10,519 nt of DNA from Candidatus Atribacteria bacterium (GCA_029982105.1 JARRCQ010000031.1:1-10519); one strand, 5' to 3'. Numbered from the stretch's first letter, positions 1 through 7,495 are shown. Notes: a model not told the origin generated them from the letters alone. Numbers and translations are program-made.

Positions 1-252
1 GGAGTACGACGAAGGGGAAAAGTGGACTTAGGTTTAGGAATTACCGGTATTGCAGGCCCAGCAGGGGGGAGTGAAGAAAAGCCAGTAGGGTTGGTTTATA
101 TTGGCCTATCTAGTGAAGAAGGAGTAAAAGTACAAGAATTTCATTTTTCAGGGGATAGATTGATGAATAAGCGGTTTGCTTCTCAGTCTGCTTTGGTGAT
201 GGTTTTTCAATATTTGAAGGAGAAATTTGGTTATGAGTTCAGCTACCATTAG
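1..252 (+). CDS. cinA: CinA C-terminal domain, nicotinamide-nucleotide amidase (5' end outside window)
   Basis: This is the last 83 residues of a CinA/PncC protein; the frame is open through base 1, so the gene starts upstream of the window. The diagnostic stretch TGIAGPAGG followed by [11 protein letters not shown] (bases about 40-108) matches the conserved glycine-rich core of the CinA_C (PncC) domain, which hydrolyses nicotinamide mononucleotide to nicotinic acid mononucleotide and ammonia in NAD recycling. Whether the N-terminal MoCF/COG1058 domain of full-length CinA is present cannot be seen, although a cinA next to recA is normally the long form. The stop codon TAG (250-252) lies inside the following thpR gene, which overlaps it by about 20 bases, so the two are probably translationally coupled and co-transcribed with recA. 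Confidence 0.9.
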   Translation, partial: GVRRRGKVDLGLGITGIAGPAGGSEEKPVGLVYIGLSSEEGVKVQEFHFSGDRLMNKRFASQSALVMVFQYLKEKFGYEFSYH

Positions 253-808
253 AAGTTTTATAGCTTTAGACCTCCTTCCTGAGGCGCAAGATTTCTTAGA
301 AGGGCTAATTCAAAAAGAGAAAAAACACTACCCGCAGGCTAAATGGGTTAACAAAGAGCAGTTTCATCTCACTCTCCACTTTTTTCCTGCTTTTTTGATG
401 ACTCAGATAGAGGAAATGAATGAGATGTTAGAAAAAGTAAGTAGAAGATTTACGGCATTTCCTATAACTCTTGAGAGATGGGGGGCTTTCCCTTCTCCTC
501 GTCGAGCTCGAGTAATATGGATAGGTGTGGACAGAGAAGGAGAAGAGAAGATAAAAGAAATAAGAGAAGAAGTAGAAGAAGAAATAATTAAAAAGGGATG
601 GGAAAGGGAGGAGAGGGAATTTTCCCCTCACATTACCATAGCTCGTTTTCGCTCTCCTCTTACTCTTTCTTCTTGGGAGGAAGAGAGTATTAATTTTTCT
701 ACCATTATTAAAAAGATGGTTTTTTACCAAAGCACTCTAACTCCTAGAGGGTCGGTTTACCAGGAATTGGGGGTTTTTAGTTTAGAAGAGGTGAAGAAAA
801 GTGAGTGA
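233..808 (+). CDS. thpR: RNA 2',3'-cyclic phosphodiesterase (2H phosphoesterase, 2'-5' RNA ligase family)
   Basis: A 191-residue cytosolic 2H-superfamily enzyme. Both signature HxTx motifs are visible: HLTL near residue 45 and HITI near residue 133. The spacing and total length are normal for ThpR/LigT, which opens RNA 2',3'-cyclic phosphates to 2'-phosphates and can join 2'-5' tRNA halves in vitro. The ATG at 233 is preferred because AAGGAG at 217-222 lies 10 bases upstream; an in-frame TTG at 227 would be only 4 bases from that site. The gene starts inside the end of cinA and ends inside recA (its TGA is 806-808, while recA starts at 801). The middle region (about residues 100-130) is unusually rich in Lys and Glu. 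The family assignment is firm; the physiological substrate is not known from sequence. Confidence 0.9.
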   Translation: MSSATIRSFIALDLLPEAQDFLEGLIQKEKKHYPQAKWVNKEQFHLTLHFFPAFLMTQIEEMNEMLEKVSRRFTAFPITLERWGAFPSPRRARVIWIGVDREGEEKIKEIREEVEEEIIKKGWEREEREFSPHITIARFRSPLTLSSWEEESINFSTIIKKMVFYQSTLTPRGSVYQELGVFSLEEVKKSE

Positions 809-1832
809 GAAACAAGACTCTCCAGATTTGAGAGAGGATATGATTAAGCAAGCGATAAGCTCTATAGAAAGAAAATATGGCAAAGGAGCCATAATGTATT
901 TATCTCAAGATGTTTTGACTGCTGATGTAGAAGTAATAAAAACTGGTTCTATTCTTCTTGATATTGCTTTGGGAGTAGGGGGGTTCCCCCGGGGAAGAGT
1001 GGTAGAGATTTTTGGCCCTGAGGCTTCGGGTAAGACCACCATCGCTTTGCACGCCATTGCTGAAGCTCAAAAGCAAGGAGGAATAGCTGCTTTTGTAGAT
1101 ACTGAACATGCTTTAGATCCTACGTATGCCAGTAAAATTGGAGTGCAGATTGATAAATTGCTGATTTCTCAACCGGGAAGTGCAGAAGAGGCTTTGGATA
1201 TAGTGGATGCTTTAGTGCGCACCGGAGGGATAGATATAGTAGTGCTTGATTCAGTAGCTGCTTTAGTTCCCCAGATGGAGCTGGAGGGGGGGATGTCTGA
1301 TTCTTACATTGGTTTACAAGCTCGCCTGATGTCGCAAGCCCTAAGGAGGTTAACTGCTTATATCAGTAAAACCAAAACTGTGGCTATCTTCGTTAATCAG
1401 CTCCGAGAAAAGATTGCTATGACTTATGGACCATCAGAAACTACTCCGGGAGGAAGAGCTCTCAAGTTTTATGCCAGTGTTCGATTAGATGTGAGAAGGA
1501 GAGATTATCTGCGGTCGGGGGAGGAAATAATAGGAGCCCTAACCAGAATTAAGGTGGTTAAGAACAAAGTAGCTTCTCCCTTTAAAGAAGCAGAGTTAGA
1601 GTTGATTTATGGTGAGGGAATCTCTCGGGAAGGGGAGATATTAAATTTGGGAGATACGGCAGGAGTGATTAAGAAATCAGGAAGCTGGTTTTCTTTTGGG
1701 GAATATCGTCTAGGTCAAGGTAGGGACAATGCTCGACAATTCCTTAAAGAGAATCCGGAAATAGCTGAAGAAATTCTTTCTTCTGCTCTTTCCCAAATGG
1801 GTATTAAACCAACAGTGGCTCTTAAGTCGTGA
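801..1832 (+). CDS. recA: Recombinase A
   Basis: RecA of 343 residues, normal length. It forms ATP-dependent filaments on single-stranded DNA, performs homologous pairing and strand exchange, and stimulates LexA self-cleavage in the SOS response. The Walker A motif GPEASGKT is at residues 72-79. The MAW-type region [20 protein letters not shown] follows, and the DNA-binding L2 segment ending [18 protein letters not shown] is intact. The C-terminal signature [16 protein letters not shown] is also present. The start is GTG, with GAGGTG at 788-793 seven bases upstream, overlapping the end of thpR. The stop overlaps the GTG of recX in a GTGA junction. I see no LexA-type operator immediately upstream, so any damage control would act from a promoter further upstream in the operon. 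Confidence 0.98.
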   Translation: MSEKQDSPDLREDMIKQAISSIERKYGKGAIMYLSQDVLTADVEVIKTGSILLDIALGVGGFPRGRVVEIFGPEASGKTTIALHAIAEAQKQGGIAAFVDTEHALDPTYASKIGVQIDKLLISQPGSAEEALDIVDALVRTGGIDIVVLDSVAALVPQMELEGGMSDSYIGLQARLMSQALRRLTAYISKTKTVAIFVNQLREKIAMTYGPSETTPGGRALKFYASVRLDVRRRDYLRSGEEIIGALTRIKVVKNKVASPFKEAELELIYGEGISREGEILNLGDTAGVIKKSGSWFSFGEYRLGQGRDNARQFLKENPEIAEEILSSALSQMGIKPTVALKS

Positions 1833-2260
1833 AAGATATAGTGCGACAGAGCTTCCGTTATCTCAATCGGAAGATGTATACTCGAGGTGAACTTTATCAG
1901 AAATTAGTTCGAGATGGTTTTCCTAAGGAAGAAATAGAAAAAACTCTTCAGTTCTTGGAAGAACGTGGTTACTTGAACGATGAGGAATTTGTGAAAGTTT
2001 ATATAGAAGAGAGAAGAAGACTGAACCCTCGAGGCTTTGGAGCTTTAACGGAGGAGCTACGGCGTAGGGGCATTTCTCTTTCTCTTTTGGAGTCTCTGCG
2101 GGAGTTTTTTCCTGGAGAAGAAGAAGTAAAAGACGCTCGAAGGCTAATTCAGGAGTGGTTAGGCGAAGGGAAAGAAAAAGCAGAAATTAATAATCGTCTT
2201 CTTCGCCGGGGTTTTTCCTGGGAAGTAATAGAAAAAGCATGGTATGAAGGGGAGTATTGA
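1829..2260 (+). CDS. recX: RecX regulator of RecA
   Basis: A 143-residue RecX family protein. RecX binds RecA filaments and blocks or caps their extension, limiting recombinase and coprotease activity. The sequence shows the helical repeat pattern of the family: an N-terminal segment with [13 protein letters not shown], a central [13 protein letters not shown], then [18 protein letters not shown], and a final [15 protein letters not shown]. It starts with GTG at 1829, overlapping the TGA of recA by four bases, a layout that ties its translation to recA. It is short compared with E. coli RecX (166 residues) but complete in all repeats. Its stop codon (2258-2260) is embedded in the -35 box of the next promoter. 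Confidence 0.93.
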   Translation: MKDIVRQSFRYLNRKMYTRGELYQKLVRDGFPKEEIEKTLQFLEERGYLNDEEFVKVYIEERRRLNPRGFGALTEELRRRGISLSLLESLREFFPGEEEVKDARRLIQEWLGEGKEKAEINNRLLRRGFSWEVIEKAWYEGEY

Positions 2261-2285
2261 CTTGGTCCTCGGGTGCGGTTAAAAT
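2257..2285 (+). promoter_or_regulatory. Sigma-70/sigma-A type promoter for the rny block
   Basis: TTGACT (2257-2262) is separated by exactly 17 bases from TAAAAT (2280-2285). Each hexamer matches five of six consensus positions (TTGACA, TATAAT). The predicted start of transcription is near 2292, giving an approximately 50-base leader before rny. The -35 box overlaps the recX stop codon. No terminator is visible between recX and rny, so this promoter would add to, rather than replace, read-through from recA-recX. It is recognised by pattern only. Confidence 0.6.
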
Positions 2286-2342
2286 TAACTTTTACCTATG
2301 TAATGCGCACATTGAAAAGTGAATAAGGGGTGAATCCAGAAT

Positions 2343-3872
2343 ATGGAGTTTATATATATATTAATAGGAATAGCTGTAGGATTAGTAGCGGGGTTTGTTT
2401 TCTTAAACCTTCAAATTCAGAAGGAGAGAAAAAGTGCTCAAGAAGAAATAAATAGAGTGAGAGAAGACACTCTTGCTCAGTTGGAAACCTTTAAAAAAGA
2501 AGCCCTAATTTCAGCGAAAGAAGAAGTTTTGGAGGAGAAGAAATCTTTAGAAGAGGAAATACAGCGGAAACGGAAAGAGCTCCAGAGCTTTGAATCTCGG
2601 ATTATGCGCCGGGAAGAAATGTTGGAGCGGAAATTAGAGCAAGCGGAGAAAACGGAAAACCTATTGCGTAAACGGCAAGAGGAGGTAGAGAGAGAAAGAG
2701 AAGCACTGGAGAATATGAAAGCTCAGGAAATACGGGAATTATCCCGAATTGCTAATCTTTCTTTGGAGGAAGCTCGTCAGGAGTTGTTAGAGCGAGTGGA
2801 AAAGACTCTAGATTACGAAGTAGGATTGAAAGTTAAGGAAGCAGAAGAACGCGCTAAAAGAGAAGCGGAGAAAGTGGCTCAAAGCGTTGTGGTTCAAGCT
2901 ATTCAACGATATGCTGCTGATTTTACTGTGGAAAATACTGTATCAGTAGTTAATTTGCCCAGCGATGAAATGAAAGGAAGAATTATAGGAAGGGAAGGAC
3001 GTAATATTAGAACTTTTGAAATAATTACTGGAGTAGATTTGATTATCGATGATACGCCTGAGGCAGTGCTTATTTCTTCTTTTGATCCTATAAGAAGAGA
3101 GGTAGCTCGTTTAGCTTTAGAAAAATTGATTGTTGACGGTCGTATCCATCCAGCAAGGATAGAAGAACTGGTAGAGAAGGCAAAGTCGCAAGTAGAAGAA
3201 AAGATAATTCAAGAAGGGGAACAAGCTCTTTTTGATGCTGGAGTGAAGAACGTTAACGATGAGCTGGTAAAACTCCTGGGTAAATTATATTTTAGAACCA
3301 GCTACGGGCAAAATGTTTTACAACATTCCAAAGAAGTGGCTTATTTTGCCAGCTTAATGGCCAGTGAGTTGAGAGTAGATACTACTTTGGCTAAAAGAGC
3401 TGGTCTTTTACATGATATAGGTAAGGCATTAGACCATGAAATAGAGGGGCCTCATGCTAAAATTGGAGCAGAACTGGCTGCTCGATATGGAGAGAAAAAA
3501 GAAGTGGTGCATGCCATTGAAGCTCATCACGCTGAGATAGAAGCGCGAACCCTGGAGGCAGTTTTAGTGCAGGCTGCCGATGCCATATCAGCTTCTCGAC
3601 CTGGAGCGAGAAGAGAGAGCTTAGAGTCTTATATCCGTCGATTAGAAAGATTGGAAAAAATTGCTGATGCTTTTGAAGGAGTGGAGAAATCTTACGCTAT
3701 CCAGGCAGGGAGAGAGATTAGAATTATAGTAAAACCCGATAGAATTGATGATGCTCAAGCGATGAAACTGGCTTATGATATAGCCCGTAGGGTAGAAAAG
3801 GAACTGGAGTATCCGGGGCAAATTAAAATAACGGTAATTAGAGAGACAAGAGCTGTAGAATACGCTAAATGA
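2343..3872 (+). CDS. rny: Ribonuclease Y
   Basis: Membrane-anchored endoribonuclease of 509 residues, the usual RNase Y length. It initiates mRNA decay by cutting single-stranded 5'-monophosphorylated RNA and acts as a degradosome scaffold at the inner face of the membrane. In order: one N-terminal transmembrane helix (about residues 3-22), a long charged coiled coil (about 25-185), a KH RNA-binding domain (about 200-265, with GREG at 216-219), and an HD metal-dependent hydrolase domain. The HD domain contains H328, the H357-D358 pair in LLHDIGKA, H371, HH at 395-396 and D413. AAGGGGTGA at 2325-2333 serves as ribosome binding site, nine bases from the ATG. It probably has its own promoter at 2257-2285 and continues into the phosphodiesterase gene 14 bases downstream. 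Confidence 0.97.
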   Translation: MEFIYILIGIAVGLVAGFVFLNLQIQKERKSAQEEINRVREDTLAQLETFKKEALISAKEEVLEEKKSLEEEIQRKRKELQSFESRIMRREEMLERKLEQAEKTENLLRKRQEEVEREREALENMKAQEIRELSRIANLSLEEARQELLERVEKTLDYEVGLKVKEAEERAKREAEKVAQSVVVQAIQRYAADFTVENTVSVVNLPSDEMKGRIIGREGRNIRTFEIITGVDLIIDDTPEAVLISSFDPIRREVARLALEKLIVDGRIHPARIEELVEKAKSQVEEKIIQEGEQALFDAGVKNVNDELVKLLGKLYFRTSYGQNVLQHSKEVAYFASLMASELRVDTTLAKRAGLLHDIGKALDHEIEGPHAKIGAELAARYGEKKEVVHAIEAHHAEIEARTLEAVLVQAADAISASRPGARRESLESYIRRLERLEKIADAFEGVEKSYAIQAGREIRIIVKPDRIDDAQAMKLAYDIARRVEKELEYPGQIKITVIRETRAVEYAK

Positions 3873-3886
3873 TGGAGGAGTAGGCT

Positions 3887-4657
3887 TTGCGATTTTTAAT
3901 AGTAGGAGATGTGGTAGGAAAACCGGGACGAAAAATATTGGCTGATAAATTAGCTGTCATTAAAGAAGAATTGAATATTCAAGGAGTAATCGTAAACGGA
4001 GAAAATGCTGCGGGAGGACTGGGAATTGTGCCTGAGGTATGTGAAGAAATTTTGAGCTATGGAGTGGATGTGATCACCAGTGGCAATCACATCTGGGATA
4101 AAAAAGAAATTGTGGATTACATCGACTATCAGCCTCGGCTTATTCGTCCCCTCAATTATCCTCCGGAGGTTCCGGGTAGGGGTTGGACGGTGGTAGAAGG
4201 AAAGAATAAATGGATAGTGGTTAATATGAGTGGCCGAGTGTTTATGCCTGCTCTGGATTGCCCGTTTCGCAAGATAGAAGAAGAAATGGAGAATTTTAAA
4301 AAGATAACTAATTTGATTTTCCTCGATTTCCATGCTGAAGCCTCTTCAGAAAAGATAGCTATGGGGTGGTTTCTGGATGGTAAGGTATCCTGTGTTTTTG
4401 GCACTCATACGCATGTAGCTACTGCTGATGAGCGAATTCTTCCTCAAGGCACAGCTTATATTACAGATATTGGTATGACAGGGGCTTGTGATTCGGTTAT
4501 TGGAGTAGAAAAAGAGGACATCTTAACTAAATTTCTAACTCAAATGCCTATCAAATATCGAGTGGCTAAAGATAACGTGCAACTTAATGGCATTGTAGTG
4601 GAAGTAGATGAGATTACAGGAAGAGCTGTGAGAATTTCTCGCTTATCTATATCTTAA
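3887..4657 (+). CDS. ymdB: TIGR00282/YmdB-family metallophosphoesterase
   Basis: A 256-residue calcineurin-like phosphoesterase of the YmdB family. In Bacillus subtilis YmdB has 2',3'- and 3',5'-cyclic nucleotide phosphodiesterase activity and influences the choice between biofilm and motility; in this organism the role is inferred. Metal-site motifs are complete: GDVVGKPGR (D8), NGENAAGG (E39, N40), SGNHIWD (N67, H68), FHAEASSEK (H149) and GTHTHVATAD (H174, H176). It begins with TTG at 3887, with GGAGGAG at 3874-3880 six bases upstream; this is the only start that fits both the ribosome binding site and the conserved MRFLIVGDVVG N-terminus. It directly follows rny, as in many Firmicutes, which suggests joint expression of two RNA and nucleotide metabolism proteins. 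Confidence 0.93.
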   Translation: MRFLIVGDVVGKPGRKILADKLAVIKEELNIQGVIVNGENAAGGLGIVPEVCEEILSYGVDVITSGNHIWDKKEIVDYIDYQPRLIRPLNYPPEVPGRGWTVVEGKNKWIVVNMSGRVFMPALDCPFRKIEEEMENFKKITNLIFLDFHAEASSEKIAMGWFLDGKVSCVFGTHTHVATADERILPQGTAYITDIGMTGACDSVIGVEKEDILTKFLTQMPIKYRVAKDNVQLNGIVVEVDEITGRAVRISRLSIS

Positions 4658-4689
4658 AAAAATTAGTAAACGATGAAGGAGGAGTTAAC

Positions 4690-4956
4690 ATGGATGTTCT
4701 AAAAGTATCTTCTAAGTCTAATCCTAACGCTGTGGCTGGCGCTTTAGCTGGAGCTATCCGGGAGAAAGGTATAGCTGAAGTGCAAGCAGTAGGAGCGGGA
4801 GCAGTTAATCAAGCCATTAAAGCTATTGCCATAGCTCGAGGTTATGTTGCTCCCAGTGGTATTGATTTAGTTTGTATACCAGCTTTTACTGACATCAATA
4901 TTGATGGGGAAGAAAGGACAGCTATTAAACTGGTGGTGAAACCTCGGAACGCTTAA
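4690..4956 (+). CDS. spoVS: Stage V sporulation protein S (SpoVS/Alba-like)
   Basis: An 88-residue SpoVS protein, close to the 86 residues of the B. subtilis version. It has a small Alba-like fold that is thought to bind nucleic acid. In Bacillus it is needed for coat assembly and affects septation; homologs in non-sporulating bacteria have regulatory roles. The highly conserved core is visible: LKVSSKSNPNAVAGALA, VQAVGAGAVNQAIKA, and the C-terminal IKLVVKPR. AAGGAGGAG at 4676-4684 lies five bases from the ATG, the strongest ribosome binding site in this block, suggesting high expression. The TAA stop sits in the centre of a 20-bp palindrome. Confidence 0.96.
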   Translation: MDVLKVSSKSNPNAVAGALAGAIREKGIAEVQAVGAGAVNQAIKAIAIARGYVAPSGIDLVCIPAFTDINIDGEERTAIKLVVKPRNA

Positions 4957-4964
4957 GCGTTCCG
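4945..4964 (+). terminator. 20-bp palindrome across the spoVS stop codon (possible attenuator)
   Basis: CGGAACGCTTAAGCGTTCCG is a perfect 20-base palindrome that can form an 8-bp stem with a TTAA loop, and the spoVS stop TAA is in that loop. It is followed by TTAAAATTTG rather than a run of T, so it is at best a weak terminator. It could instead partly stop transcription, protect the 3' end of a spoVS mRNA, or be a protein-binding site. Being palindromic, it would behave the same on both strands. Confidence 0.45.
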
Positions 4965-4971
4965 TTAAAAT

Positions 4972-6333
4972 TTGATAGATATTAATAGAAAACTTGGTTT
5001 TCCAGCCAAAAAAGTGGCTTTAGTTACTTTTTGGGTAGAAACTTTTGGTTGCCAGATGAATAAGAGTCGTTCTGAGCATTTGGCTTACTTGCTGGAGGAG
5101 GAAGGGTTTTTTCCAGCTAAAGGGTCTGAGGAAGCTGATATTTTAGTGTTTAATACCTGTGCCGTACGAGAGCATGCTGCGGAACGGGCTATAAACATTA
5201 TAAATAAAGTTGCTCAAGAACGGAAAGATAAAAATCCTCACTCTATAGTTGTAGTCTGTGGGTGTTTGGGGCAATTAGAGAAGGAGAAGCTCCTGGAAAA
5301 AGGTAAAGAAATAGATGTTTTAGCTGGTACCCATAATTGGGAGGAGATACCCCTTTTAATTAAAAAAGCCTGGCAGGGAAAAGTAAAAATAGCAGATTTT
5401 AAGGAGGAACCACCCCCTGTTTTCCAGGAGAAAGGATATTGGCATTCTAACCCTATTTCTGCTTATTTGCCTATTACTTTTGGTTGTGATAACTTCTGTA
5501 GTTACTGTGTGGTTCCTTATACCACCGGAAGAGAGAGAAGCAAGCCCCCAGAGATAATAAAAGAAGAATTGACAAGCCTGGTAGGGGAGGGTTTCCGAGA
5601 GGTTACACTTTTGGGGCAAAACGTTAATAGCTATGGGAGAGACAGAGGAAAAGAAAGGGGTTTTGAGGAACTACTTTTAGATATTGAAAAGTGGTTGGGG
5701 GGTAAAAAAGTTTGGATTCGTTTCCTCACTTCTCATCCTCGAGATTTCAGAGAGGGGATAGTGGAGATAGTGAAAAGTAGTTCTCTTTTGTGCCCTTATT
5801 TTCATCTTCCTCTACAAGCTGGTTCTGATAAGATTTTGCAGCTTATGAGGCGGGGTTATAGTCGGGAAGATTATCTGAATAAAATCAGTTTCATTCGCCA
5901 ATCTATTCCTGAAGCCAGAATTGGGACAGACATCATTGTGGGCTTTCCTGGAGAGACGGAATCCGATTTTTGGGAAACTTTAGAGGTAGTCGAAGAAGCG
6001 CGATTCGATGTGGCTTATACCTATATATATTCTCCTCGACCGGGAACAGCAGCCTATCTTTTAGAAGACGATGTTCCTCTGGAAGAAAAAAAGAGGCGCC
6101 TCTATATTTTAAATGATGCTTTACGGAATATCTATCAAGAAAAATTGCCCTCCTTAAGAGGTAAAATAGTAGAAGTATTGGTTGACCAAAAGGAAGGAAA
6201 TTTGGTGTCTGGTAAAACAGCAAATAACCTTCGGGTTTATTTGCCAGAGCCTTCCTTGGAAGTAGGAGAATGGGAGGAGGTAATTTTAGCTTCGGGAGAA
6301 GGTAATAAAATTTATGGCTCAGTTAGAAGGTGA
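4972..6333 (+). CDS. miaB: tRNA-2-methylthio-N6-dimethylallyladenosine synthase
   Basis: MiaB, a radical SAM methylthiotransferase that converts i6A37 to ms2i6A37 in tRNAs reading UNN codons. Up to 453 residues. The N-terminal UPF0004 domain carries the three auxiliary-cluster cysteines C27 (FGCQMN), C63 (NTCAVRE) and C98 (GCLGQ). The radical SAM cluster is C172-x3-C176-x2-C179 (GCDNFCSYC), and a TRAM domain ends the protein (from about residue 385). The start is uncertain. The frame opens after a stop at 4966-4968; TTG at 4972 and GTG at 5014 are the candidates, and neither has a Shine-Dalgarno sequence. The GTG would leave about 12 residues before C27, closer to typical MiaB proteins. miaA begins inside its 3' end, so both steps of the pathway are encoded together. 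Confidence 0.95.
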   Translation: MIDINRKLGFPAKKVALVTFWVETFGCQMNKSRSEHLAYLLEEEGFFPAKGSEEADILVFNTCAVREHAAERAINIINKVAQERKDKNPHSIVVVCGCLGQLEKEKLLEKGKEIDVLAGTHNWEEIPLLIKKAWQGKVKIADFKEEPPPVFQEKGYWHSNPISAYLPITFGCDNFCSYCVVPYTTGRERSKPPEIIKEELTSLVGEGFREVTLLGQNVNSYGRDRGKERGFEELLLDIEKWLGGKKVWIRFLTSHPRDFREGIVEIVKSSSLLCPYFHLPLQAGSDKILQLMRRGYSREDYLNKISFIRQSIPEARIGTDIIVGFPGETESDFWETLEVVEEARFDVAYTYIYSPRPGTAAYLLEDDVPLEEKKRRLYILNDALRNIYQEKLPSLRGKIVEVLVDQKEGNLVSGKTANNLRVYLPEPSLEVGEWEEVILASGEGNKIYGSVRR

Positions 6334-7237
6334 ACAACTTCTTGCTTTGGTTGGCCCTACTGCCAGTGGAAAAACCGACCTATCTTTAGCTTTGGCAGAA
6401 CGGATAGGGAAAGTGGAATTGATTTATGCTGATTCTTTAGCGGTTTATAAATACTTAGATGTAGGCACAGATAAACCTCCGATGAATTTTCGAGAAAGAA
6501 TTCCTCATCATCTGGTAGATTTTCTCGACCCTCGTGAGAAGTGGAGTGCTTTCCAGTTTAAAAAAGAAGCTATTTATCTCCAGAAAGAAATTAAAGAGCG
6601 AGGTAATCTCCCCCTAATAGTAGGAGGAACTGCTTTTTACCTTCGGGTACTTTATCAGTCTTTTCTTTTTGTGGGAGCTCCGGCACAAGATAATATTCGC
6701 CTTACTCTGGAGCGCTTGTCTACCGAAAAACTTTATGCTCTTTTGCGGAATATTGACTTTCGAAGAGCGCAAAAAATAGGAAAGCACGACCGAAAAAGGT
6801 TAATCAGGGCTTTGGAGATATTTTACAAGACTGGTCGCCTTCCCTCTCTCCTTTCCTCTTCCTCTTCTTTTTCACCTCTTCTGATTGGTATTCGTTGGGA
6901 GAGAGATAAACTAAAAGAGAGAATTCGCCATCGAGTAGAGGAAATGTTTAAAAAAGGAATAGTGGAGGAAGTGGAGGAACTTTTTTCCCGAGGATATACA
7001 GAGGATGTCCCGGCTCTGGATAACTTTACTTATCGTCCCATAGTTAGATTTCTTCGAGGAGAAATTTTTATGCGAGAGGCCCAGGAAGAAATAGTGAAAG
7101 GCACTTTTCGATTTTTGAAAACCCAGATTAATTGGTTCAAAAAAGCTCCAGTAGTCTGGATAGAAGGAGAGGGAAAACCTCTTTCTTCTTTGGTAGAAGA
7201 AGCCTATGAAATTATAGTATCTCGCAAGACTGGTTAA
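6314..7237 (+). CDS. miaA: tRNA dimethylallyltransferase (divergent)
   Basis: MiaA transfers a dimethylallyl group to N6 of A37 in tRNA, the step before MiaB. 307 residues, typical length. The P-loop GPTASGKT is at residues 14-21. Family landmarks follow: YADSLAVY (38-45), GTDKPP (51-56), IPHHLVDFLDP (63-73), IVGGTAFYLRVL (102-113) and HDRKRLIRALEIF (158-170). Several are altered relative to the usual forms. DSMQVY reads DSLAVY, so the customary Gln is Ala; GGTGLY reads GGTAFY; the late GYKE-type motif reads TYRPI; and RQxTWF reads TQINWF. No frameshift or stop interrupts it, so it is likely functional but from a divergent branch. Its ATG overlaps miaB by 20 bases, indicating translational coupling. 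Confidence 0.9.
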   Translation: MAQLEGEQLLALVGPTASGKTDLSLALAERIGKVELIYADSLAVYKYLDVGTDKPPMNFRERIPHHLVDFLDPREKWSAFQFKKEAIYLQKEIKERGNLPLIVGGTAFYLRVLYQSFLFVGAPAQDNIRLTLERLSTEKLYALLRNIDFRRAQKIGKHDRKRLIRALEIFYKTGRLPSLLSSSSSFSPLLIGIRWERDKLKERIRHRVEEMFKKGIVEEVEELFSRGYTEDVPALDNFTYRPIVRFLRGEIFMREAQEEIVKGTFRFLKTQINWFKKAPVVWIEGEGKPLSSLVEEAYEIIVSRKTG

Positions 7238-7307
7238 ACTGTTGAAACTTTAAAAAAGCAAATTACATCAGAAGTCTAACACGAAATCGCTATATACTGA
7301 GGGATAC

Positions 7308-7398
7308 TATGATTTTTTCAGCAGTTTTTTCTTTTTGGGGGTTGATAAGGGGAAAGTATTTCCCCTTATACTGGAAGGAACGTTTTTCCTCTCCCAGT
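7308..7398 (+). repeat. Tandem element, copy 1
   Basis: Begins with TATGATTTTTTCAG (7308-7321), continues with a T-rich stretch, then GGGGGTT (7337-7343). A perfect 11-bp hairpin with a 3-base loop follows: ATAAGGGGAAA at 7345-7355 pairs with 7359-7369. A second hairpin, AGGAA (7376-7380) with TTCCT (7386-7390), has loop CGTTT. The copy ends at CAGT (7395-7398). The same landmarks recur in the same order from 7415. The 107-base offset of the first half is not a multiple of three, which argues for a nucleic-acid element rather than a protein repeat. I do not recognise the element as a known RNA family. Confidence 0.55.
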
Positions 7399-7414
7399 AG
7401 TTTTTGTTCCTTAT

Positions 7415-7495
7415 TATGTTTTTTTCAGTTTTTATTTATTTCCGGGGGTTATAAGAGGGCGAAGCCTCCTAGGAAGACGCTTTTTCTTCCTCAGT
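7415..7495 (+). repeat. Tandem element, copy 2
   Basis: Begins with TATGTTTTTTTCAG (7415-7428), 13 of 14 bases identical to copy 1, then a T-rich stretch and GGGGGTT (7444-7450). ATAAGAGGG (7451-7459) follows, with a smaller hairpin (GAGG 7455-7458 with CCTC 7465-7468). The second hairpin, AGGAAGA (7471-7477) with TCTTCCT (7485-7491) around CGCTTTT, has two more base pairs than its counterpart in copy 1. The copy ends at CAGT (7492-7495). It is about 10 bases shorter than copy 1, mostly through loss within the first hairpin and of an inner CAG. Confidence 0.55.

Larger units (their letters stand above)
7296..7495 (+). ncRNA. Candidate structured RNA of about 200 nt
   Basis: ACTGAGGGA (7296-7304) can pair with TTCCTCAGT (7487-7495) over nine pairs, one of them a G-U wobble, closing a 200-base domain that contains both tandem copies. 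The 3' arm of this helix overlaps the 3' arm of the second hairpin of copy 2 (7485-7491), so the two structures exclude each other, as in switching leaders. No promoter hexamers of good quality were found upstream and no terminator follows. It may therefore be a leader or processed segment of the miaA-DUF1844 transcript rather than an independent gene. The family is unknown; a chance helix remains possible. Confidence 0.3.

Noticed and set aside
428..730. Reverse-strand reading frame of 100 codons inside thpR
   Set aside because: Antisense shadow of purine-rich thpR codons; low-complexity Phe/Tyr/Ser content and no ribosome binding site.
600..800. LexA/DinR operator for recA
   Set aside because: No CGAAC-N4-GTTCG-like palindrome found in the region just upstream of recA.
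3950..4404. Two reverse-strand frames inside the ymdB-like gene
   Set aside because: They overlap a well-conserved gene with complete metal-site motifs and show no recognisable features.
7242..7298. Promoter before the tandem elements (TTGAAA at 7242; TATACT at 7293)
   Set aside because: No combination of hexamers gives a 16-18 base spacer with both boxes recognisable.
7373..7491. Guanidine-II (mini-ykkC) riboswitch: two hairpins with ACG near the loops
   Set aside because: That family needs ACGR loops on closely spaced hairpins; here the sequences are ACGT and ACGC, and the hairpins are about 90 bases apart.
7296..7495. 6S RNA identity
   Set aside because: Length and closing helix are suggestive, but the internal arms are U-rich on both sides and cannot form the long interrupted rod with a central bubble.
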